DNA of 6,240 nucleotides from NCBI GenBank assembly GCA_903908025.1, contig CAIVQM010000386.1:1-6240 (forward strand), in the 5' to 3' direction. The notes below the pieces were generated by a model that made no database searches, was not told the origin of the DNA, and worked only from the letters and a program-made list of their open reading frames with translations. The DNA is from an uncultured bacterium. GTDB lineage: Bacteria; Actinomycetota; Actinomycetes; S36-B12. Shown here piece after piece: positions 1-4,369 of this stretch. Each line of letters begins with the position of its first letter. The stretch's first letter is position 1. Position numbers and translations under genes: made by a program.

Positions 1-335
1 CCGGTGCCCCGATCTCCTTCGGCAGCGACTGGCCGGTGACCACCTATGCCCCGCTCGCGGGAATCCAGGTTGCCGTGACACGCCAGATGACGGACGGCGA
101 CTTCCGTGATCCCTGGGTGCCGGAGGAGCGACTCACCGTCGAGCAGTCCCTGGCTGCCTACACCTCCGGGGTCAGTTTCCAGGCGGGCGACGAGCGAGGC
201 GGAGTACTCCGGCCGGGCGCGCGCTCCGACGTCGTCCTGCTCGCTCGCGATCCGCGTAAGGTGCAACCGTTGGAGATCGAGGCCATCGAGGTCATCGGCA
301 CCTGGTGCGACGGGCACCGCGTTCACGGAGGGTGA
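1..335 (+). CDS. YtcJ-like metal-dependent amidohydrolase, C-terminal part (5' end outside window)
   Basis: Only the last 110 residues are present, read from base 3 in frame to the TGA at 333-335. The fragment opens with a Gly-Ser-Asp-Trp-Pro-Val motif. Its Asp (bases 27-29) matches the conserved metal-site aspartate that ends the TIM barrel in Amidohydro_3/YtcJ proteins. Then follow the family's usual Pro-Leu-Ala-Gly-Ile helix, a 'Leu-Thr-Val-Glu-Gln-Ser-Leu-Ala-Ala-Tyr-Thr' helix, and a Gly-Val-Leu-Arg-Pro-Gly-Ala-Arg-Ser-Asp-Val-Val-Leu-Leu strand of the composite beta domain. Family members are about 500-550 residues long and hydrolyse C-N bonds of poorly known small molecules, probably in the cytoplasm; the substrate cannot be read from this part. 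The next gene starts one base after this stop, so the two are very likely co-transcribed and translationally coupled. The family call is firm; the function is open. Confidence 0.85.
   Translation, partial: GAPISFGSDWPVTTYAPLAGIQVAVTRQMTDGDFRDPWVPEERLTVEQSLAAYTSGVSFQAGDERGGVLRPGARSDVVLLARDPRKVQPLEIEAIEVIGTWCDGHRVHGG
327..331 (+). promoter_or_regulatory. Shine-Dalgarno site of the urease gamma/beta gene
   Basis: GGAGG, extended by GTGA, lies 5 nt before the ATG at 337 and overlaps the last codons and stop of the amidohydrolase gene. It fixes ATG 337 as the start, although the reading frame is open further upstream (from about base 106) inside the amidohydrolase gene. It also implies coupled translation of the two genes. 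Confidence 0.8.
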
Positions 336-336
336 C

Positions 337-1086
337 ATGCCCCTGACTCCCGGCGAGGGCGACCGCCTCCTGCTGCATCTGGAGGCGTCCCTCGCGCAGC
401 GTCGTCGCGATCGTGGACTGCTGCTCAACGTGCCGGAGGCCCGGGCGCTGATCGCCGACGCCGTCTGCGAGTGGGCGCGCGATGGATTGAGTCTCACCGA
501 GGCGCGTGACCGAGCCGGCCGGCTGCTTGCCGCGTCGGACGTGCTGCCGGGAGTGCCCGCGGCGCTGGGCGAGATCCGGGTCGAGGCCCGATTCGATGAC
601 GGCACGCGACTCGTCGTCGTCAAGGACCCCTTCGGCGCTGCAGCATCCGACATCGTCGACGACGAGGCGTGGGCACCGCCGGCCATGGCGATGGTCGACA
701 TCGGCAACGAGGCATCGACGGCGATCGGTCTCACGTCTCATATTCACCTCGCTGAGGTGAACCCCCGGCTGCGGCTCGACCGCGCTGCGGCGTTCGGCAT
801 GCGGCTGGCGATCCCGACCGGTGAGACGGTGTGGATCAACGCCGGCCAGACGGTTCGGCTGCCGGTTACGGGGATTGCCGGGAATCGGATCGTCGTCGGC
901 AATTCCGGTGCCATCGACGGATCCCTCGACGACCCTGCGGTTCGTGCCCGCGCGCTGGCAACGCTCCGCGACTGTGGCTATCTCGACGTCGTCGATGGGC
1001 AGCCTGCTGGCGACATCGACACGGCTGATGGTGCGATCGCTGCGCTCATGGGGCTCCGTCGATCGGCGAAGGAGGCGGGCGAATGA
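337..1086 (+). CDS. ureAB: Divergent urease gamma/beta fusion subunit (UreA-UreB), 249 aa
   Basis: Residues 1-97 match urease gamma: Leu-Thr-Pro at 3-5, Asp-Arg-Leu-Leu at 9-12, Arg-Gly-Leu-x-Leu-Asn at 26-31 followed by Pro-Glu-Ala, Ala-Arg-Asp-Gly at 47-50, Val-Leu-Pro-Gly-Val at 69-73, and Val-Glu-Ala-x-Phe-x-Asp-Gly-Thr at 82-90. Residues from about 118 to 197 match urease beta: Ser-His-Ile-His-x-x-Glu-Val-Asn at 134-142, Phe/Leu-Asp-Arg-Ala-type segment at 147-151, Gly-Met-Arg-Leu-x-Ile-Pro at 154-160 and Asn-Ala-Gly-Gln at 168-171. In urease these subunits form the scaffold around alpha; they carry no nickel. Two oddities: the usual beta N-terminal strand motif (Gly-Glu-Tyr ... Asn-x-Gly-Arg) is not recognisable between residues 98 and 125, and a tail of about 50 residues (198-249) extends past the normal beta end. 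Gamma/beta fusions are known in some bacteria, so the fusion alone is not new. The stop overlaps the alpha-like start (ATGA). Start chosen by Shine-Dalgarno and by the canonical gamma N-terminus. Confidence 0.88.
   Translation: MPLTPGEGDRLLLHLEASLAQRRRDRGLLLNVPEARALIADAVCEWARDGLSLTEARDRAGRLLAASDVLPGVPAALGEIRVEARFDDGTRLVVVKDPFGAAASDIVDDEAWAPPAMAMVDIGNEASTAIGLTSHIHLAEVNPRLRLDRAAAFGMRLAIPTGETVWINAGQTVRLPVTGIAGNRIVVGNSGAIDGSLDDPAVRARALATLRDCGYLDVVDGQPAGDIDTADGAIAALMGLRRSAKEAGE
1071..1075 (+). promoter_or_regulatory. Shine-Dalgarno site of the urease alpha-like gene
   Basis: AAGGAGG (core 1071-1075) lies inside the end of the gamma/beta gene, 7 nt before the ATG at 1083. Together with the 4-base ATGA overlap it supports coupled, near-stoichiometric translation of the subunits. 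Confidence 0.8.
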
Positions 1087-2735
1087 GCCGCGAGTATGGC
1101 CCGCTGGCGGGCGACACCGTCATCCTCGGAGACACCCGGCTGCGACTGCGTATTGATGCGCGGGTGCCCGATCAGGGCGAGGAGTTCCGCGTCGGTTTCG
1201 CGAAGACCGGTCGCGACGGTATGGGCCTGCGCTCGTTGTCGGCTCGCGAGTCCTGCGACCTGCTCATCACTAATGTCGTCGTGCTCGATCCCGTCGACGG
1301 TGTGCGGGTCGCGAGCATCGGCATCCGTGAGGGTCGCATCTGTGGCATCGGCAAGGCGGGCAACCCCGATACGTCCGACAACATCGACGTCGTCGTCGGC
1401 ACCGGCACGGTGGTCATCGATGGCGACGGGCTGATTGCCACTCCCGGCGGGATAGACACCCACGTGCACACGCTCAGCCCACGTGTCTTCGAGGCGGAGA
1501 TCTCGTCCGGCGTCACAACCGTCATCGGCCAGGAGGCCGGACCGATGTGGGGCGTGGGCCTCGGGTCGGCATGGGTGCTCGAGCGCGGGCTACGGGCGAT
1601 GGACTCGTTCCCCGTGAACGTCGGGCTGCTGGGCCGCGGTTCGGCCTCGCACGGTGAGGCGATCCGCGAGGCGGTTGGTGCACATGTCTGCGGGCTGAAG
1701 GTGCACGAGGACACTGGCGCCACGCTGCGCACGATCGACACGGCATTGCGCGTCGCCGACGAGTTCGACTTCCAGGTGGCGCTGCACACCGACGGTCTCA
1801 ACGAGACGATGAGCGTCGAGGACACGCTCGCCGTCCTCGACGGGCGGGTCCTGCACGCCTATCACGTCGAAGGATGCGGTGGCGGCCACGCGCCCAACGT
1901 CCTGCAGCTCGCCGGTGTCGACAATGTCCTCGCGTCGTCAACCAATCCGACACTGCCGTACGGGGTAAACGCCGTGGCGGAGCACCTCGACATGATCCTG
2001 CTGTGCCACGGGATGAATCCGGGCAATGACAGCGACGTGCGCATCGCGCGCTCGCGCGTGCGCGGCGTGACGATGGCGGCGGAGGGCCGGCTGCACGATC
2101 TGGGCGTCATTGGCGTGACGTCGTCGGATGCGCAGGGGATGGGCCGCGCGGGCGAGACCTGGTGGCGCACCTTCGCGCTGGCGGGCGTGCTGGCGGGTAT
2201 CGATCCGGCGGCCGAGGATACGAGCGACGACAACGAGCGCATCCTGCGCTACCTCGCGAAGATCACCATCAACCCGGCACTCGTCCACGGACTCGCGCAC
2301 GAGGTCGGGCGGCTGGCCGTCGGGCATCTCGCCGACATCGTGCTGTGGCGCCCGGAGTACTTCGCCGCCAAGCCGCAGCTCGTCATCAAGGGCGGCTTTC
2401 CGGCATGGGGGGTCACGGGCGACCCGAATGCCAGCATCGACTCGGCCGAGCCGCTCGTGCTCGGACCCCAGTACGGTGCGCTCGGCGTGGTGCCGTCCGA
2501 TCTCGCGGTGCTCTTCTCCAATGGGGCTGCCGTCGCGGAGTCGGCCGCACCGGTTGCTCGCCGGGTGGTCGCGGTGCGGGACTGCCGCACCGTCCGTGCA
2601 CATGATCTCGTCCGGCACGATGCCGTGGGCGAGGTTCGCGTGAGTGCCGATGGCTCCGTCGTGACCTGGAACGGCGATGCGCTGACCATGGATCCGATTG
2701 CGTCCGTCCCCATCTCGCGCCTGCACTTCTGGTAG
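1083..2735 (+). CDS. ureC: Divergent urease alpha-like subunit, nickel amidohydrolase, 550 aa
   Basis: Length is close to the usual UreC (about 567-573 residues). Seen against the remembered Klebsiella urease numbering, all nickel ligands are kept: His127 and His129 (H134/H136), Lys206 for carbamylation (K217), His235 (H246), His261 (H272) and Asp349 (D360). Also kept are His208 (H219), Asp210 (D221), the flap Cys308-His309 (C319-H320) and Arg325 (R336). Changed positions cluster around the pocket: Ala167, whose carbonyl contacts substrate in urease, aligns with Leu160; Ala363 with Gly352; the Trp after Asp221 with Thr211; the second His of the flap pair with Gly310. The Thr-Thr-Cys-Thr-Pro-Gly loop is replaced by residues 161-166, with a net 4-residue deletion before Lys206. 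The N-terminal beta domain (1 to about 120) and the C-terminus (His-Phe-Trp for the usual Tyr-Phe-Leu-Phe) align. An active Ni centre is therefore likely, but urea may not be the only or true substrate. It must assemble with the fused gamma/beta partner. No ureDEFG follows, so maturation factors would have to come from elsewhere. Confidence 0.88.
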   Translation: MSREYGPLAGDTVILGDTRLRLRIDARVPDQGEEFRVGFAKTGRDGMGLRSLSARESCDLLITNVVVLDPVDGVRVASIGIREGRICGIGKAGNPDTSDNIDVVVGTGTVVIDGDGLIATPGGIDTHVHTLSPRVFEAEISSGVTTVIGQEAGPMWGVGLGSAWVLERGLRAMDSFPVNVGLLGRGSASHGEAIREAVGAHVCGLKVHEDTGATLRTIDTALRVADEFDFQVALHTDGLNETMSVEDTLAVLDGRVLHAYHVEGCGGGHAPNVLQLAGVDNVLASSTNPTLPYGVNAVAEHLDMILLCHGMNPGNDSDVRIARSRVRGVTMAAEGRLHDLGVIGVTSSDAQGMGRAGETWWRTFALAGVLAGIDPAAEDTSDDNERILRYLAKITINPALVHGLAHEVGRLAVGHLADIVLWRPEYFAAKPQLVIKGGFPAWGVTGDPNASIDSAEPLVLGPQYGALGVVPSDLAVLFSNGAAVAESAAPVARRVVAVRDCRTVRAHDLVRHDAVGEVRVSADGSVVTWNGDALTMDPIASVPISRLHFW

Positions 2736-2759
2736 GGCAGCTCGGCGCGCGCTGCTGCC
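2736..2759 (+). terminator. GC-rich hairpin directly after the urease alpha-like stop
   Basis: GGCAGC at 2736-2741 can pair with GCTGCC at 2754-2759, leaving a 12-base GC-rich loop. It starts immediately after the TAG. No U-tract follows, so a classical intrinsic terminator is not shown; it may be a weak terminator or only a 3'-end stabilising stem. It is the only candidate signal separating the urease-like operon from the kinase gene. Confidence 0.25.
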
Positions 2760-2779
2760 GATCAGCGGTGTTCGGCGCG

Positions 2780-2785
2780 TATCCT
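2780..2785 (+). promoter_or_regulatory. Possible -10 element for a leaderless pdtaS transcript
   Basis: TATCCT fits the actinobacterial TANNNT -10 pattern and ends 8 nt before the GTG at 2794, so transcription would begin at or within a few bases of the start codon. No good Shine-Dalgarno precedes that GTG, which fits leaderless translation, common in Actinomycetota. No convincing -35 was found. Confidence 0.3.
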
Positions 2786-2793
2786 CGCTGATC

Positions 2794-4263
2794 GTGGCAA
2801 CCCTCTCGCGACTGGTCGAGGACCGCACCGACCTCACAGATGACGATGTCACGCACCTGTCACGGATAGCCGAGGAATGGTCCCTACTCGCTGACCTTGC
2901 ACTCAGCGACCTGGTGCTGTGGGTGCCGACCTGGAACGAGGGCGGCCTGGTCGCGGTGGCACAGGTGCGCCCCACGACGGCCCCCACAGCCGTGCCCGAC
3001 GATGTCGTCGGGGCGTTCGCACCGCGAGGCCGGTACCCGAAGTTGGACCAGGCGGTGGCCTTTGGCCGTTCGGTGACCCAGCGCGACAGCGAACAGCCGT
3101 GGGTGCCGGGCGAGACGGAGGCCTACCCGGTGCGAAGGGATGGCCGGGTCATCGGCGTGCTGGCACGGCGGGCGTCGGGATCGCCGCGAGTGGCCGGGCA
3201 GCTCGAGGAGATCTACCTGACGTCAGCAGACGATCTGTTCGCCATGCTGGTCGAGGGCGATTTCCCCGTTGCGGAGACCGGCTTCGACACCACCGAGGCG
3301 CCCCGCGTCGGCGATGGCATCGTCCGGCTGGATTCCTCGGGCACCGTTTCGTATGCGAGCCCCAATGCGGTGAGTGCCCTGCGTCGGCTTGGCCTTGCGA
3401 CGGATGTCGTCGGCTCATCGTTTGCCGAGTTGGCCCTGCGGCTCTCGCATCGACCGGGGCCGATGGATGAGGCGCTCTCTGCCGTGGCGTCGGGTCGTGC
3501 TGCCGGTCGCGCCGATATCGAGAACCTGACGGCGGTTGTTCTGCTGCGCGGTATCCCGCTCGTGCGCGATGGCGCCGGGGCGGGCACGATCATCTTCGTG
3601 CAGGACGCCACGGACCTGCGTCGTCGCGAGCGAGCCCTCATCAGCAAGGACGCCACGATTCGCGAGATCCACCATCGCGTCAAGAACAACCTGCAGACAG
3701 TGGCGGCGATGCTGCGTCTGCAGGCGCGGCGCGCATCGACGGCCGAGGCGAAGGAAGCACTCGCGGAGGCGGAACTGCGAGTGGCGGCGATTGCCATCGT
3801 GCATGAGTCACTGTCGGCTGACACGGGTGAACGCGTCGACTTCGATGAGATCGTCGACCGCGTCATGGGCCTGGTGCGCGATCTTGCCCCTGCGTATGCG
3901 GGGGTGGGGGAGTCAGCGGTCCTCGTCCGCGACGGGTCGTGGGGTTCGCTGTCGGCGGACCTGGCGACACCGCTGGCCATGGCGATGTCGGAGCTGCTGC
4001 ACAATGCCGTCGAGCATGCGCACGCGTCGACCATCACTGTCGAACTCGGGCGGGTCACGTCGTCCGCGTCCGATGCTCTGGTGATGACGGTGCGCGACGA
4101 CGGCGGTGGACTGCCGGCCGACTTCGATGCGGATCAGACGGGACTGGGCCTCAGCATCGTCCAGTCACTGGTAGCCGGCGATCTGCATGGCACATGTGCG
4201 ATCGGGTCGTCGGCGGCTGGTACCGCGGTGGTCGTGACGGTTCCGATGATCGGGCGGGGCTAA
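2794..4263 (+). CDS. pdtaS: PdtaS-type sensor histidine kinase (GAF-PAS-HisKA_2-HATPase), 489 aa
   Basis: Closely resembles mycobacterial PdtaS along its length: the N-terminus from Met-Ala-Thr-Leu, Glu-Trp-x-Leu-Leu-Ala-Asp-Leu at 28-35, the GAF-like domain (about 1-155), and Gly-Asp-Gly-Ile-Val-Arg-Leu-Asp opening the PAS domain at 173-180, with Val-Ser-Tyr-Ala-Ser-Pro-Asn-Ala at 185-192. The HisKA_2 motif Glu-Ile-His-His-Arg-Val-Lys-Asn-Asn-Leu-Gln lies at 291-301, phosphoacceptor probably His294. The ATPase has Asn404 in the N box, Asp435-Asp-Gly-Gly-Gly-Leu-Pro and Thr449-Gly-Leu-Gly-Leu. No membrane segment or signal peptide is visible, so it should be cytosolic. In mycobacteria PdtaS phosphorylates PdtaR, an ANTAR-domain RNA-binding antiterminator; no PdtaR gene is in this window, and there too the pair is unlinked. 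Reported inputs for mycobacterial PdtaS include c-di-GMP, copper and nitric oxide. GTG 2794 is chosen because family similarity begins there; the frame is open back to 2698, but that would overlap the urease gene and adds residues absent from the family. Confidence 0.93.
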   Translation: MATLSRLVEDRTDLTDDDVTHLSRIAEEWSLLADLALSDLVLWVPTWNEGGLVAVAQVRPTTAPTAVPDDVVGAFAPRGRYPKLDQAVAFGRSVTQRDSEQPWVPGETEAYPVRRDGRVIGVLARRASGSPRVAGQLEEIYLTSADDLFAMLVEGDFPVAETGFDTTEAPRVGDGIVRLDSSGTVSYASPNAVSALRRLGLATDVVGSSFAELALRLSHRPGPMDEALSAVASGRAAGRADIENLTAVVLLRGIPLVRDGAGAGTIIFVQDATDLRRRERALISKDATIREIHHRVKNNLQTVAAMLRLQARRASTAEAKEALAEAELRVAAIAIVHESLSADTGERVDFDEIVDRVMGLVRDLAPAYAGVGESAVLVRDGSWGSLSADLATPLAMAMSELLHNAVEHAHASTITVELGRVTSSASDALVMTVRDDGGGLPADFDADQTGLGLSIVQSLVAGDLHGTCAIGSSAAGTAVVVTVPMIGRG

Positions 4264-4304
4264 TCGCGTCACAAGTTGGCCGAGTATGGGATGAATTGCC
4301 GGGA

Positions 4305-4327
4305 AAGTGATCCGCACTTATTAGTGC
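4305..4327 (+). repeat. Two overlapping inverted repeats in the pdtaS / GGDEF-EAL gap
   Basis: AAGTG (4305-4309) can pair with CACTT (4315-4319) across a 5-base loop, while GCACT (4314-4318) can pair with AGTGC (4323-4327) across TATT. The two stems share the middle arm, so they cannot form together. The 106-base gap (4264-4369) is noticeably less GC-rich here than the genes. It could hold a weak terminator for pdtaS or an operator. A loose promoter match, TTGCCG (4296-4301), 17 bases, TATTAG (4319-4324), overlaps the same spot. Confidence 0.35.
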
Positions 4328-4357
4328 TTCCGTGCGCGAAACGTGAGGTTGACGGCC

Positions 4358-4363
4358 TACTGT
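4358..4363 (+). promoter_or_regulatory. Possible -10 element for a leaderless GGDEF-EAL transcript
   Basis: TACTGT fits TANNNT and ends exactly 6 nt before the in-frame GTG at 4370, the spacing expected if transcription starts at the first base of that codon. It also lies in an imperfect dyad, TGAC (4350-4353), 8 bases, GTCA (4362-4365), which could be a regulator site. The TTGACG at 4349-4354 is too close (3 bases) to serve as its -35. Confidence 0.4.
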
Positions 4364-4369
4364 CACGGC

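Noticed and set aside
106..336. Upstream extension of the gamma/beta fusion frame into the amidohydrolase gene
   Set aside because: The extension is Ser/Arg-rich shadow sequence; the canonical gamma N-terminus and a strong Shine-Dalgarno place the start at 337.
2698..2793. N-terminal extension of the kinase from 2698
   Set aside because: It would overlap the urease alpha-like gene and add 32 residues without family similarity; PdtaS similarity starts at GTG 2794.
1938..2987. Long open frame on the minus strand (349 codons) across the urease alpha-like gene and the kinase start
   Set aside because: It opposes two genes with clear family matches; its translation is Arg/Ser-rich without recognisable domains, as expected for a shadow frame in high-GC DNA.
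3213..4058. Minus-strand open frame of 281 codons opposite pdtaS
   Set aside because: Composition is Ser/Arg/Ala-rich low complexity and antisense to a well-matched histidine kinase; a GC-driven shadow.
4349..4363. TTGACG plus TACTGT read as a -35/-10 pair
   Set aside because: Only 3 bases separate them; a sigma-70-type promoter needs about 17. Only the TACTGT box is kept as a candidate.
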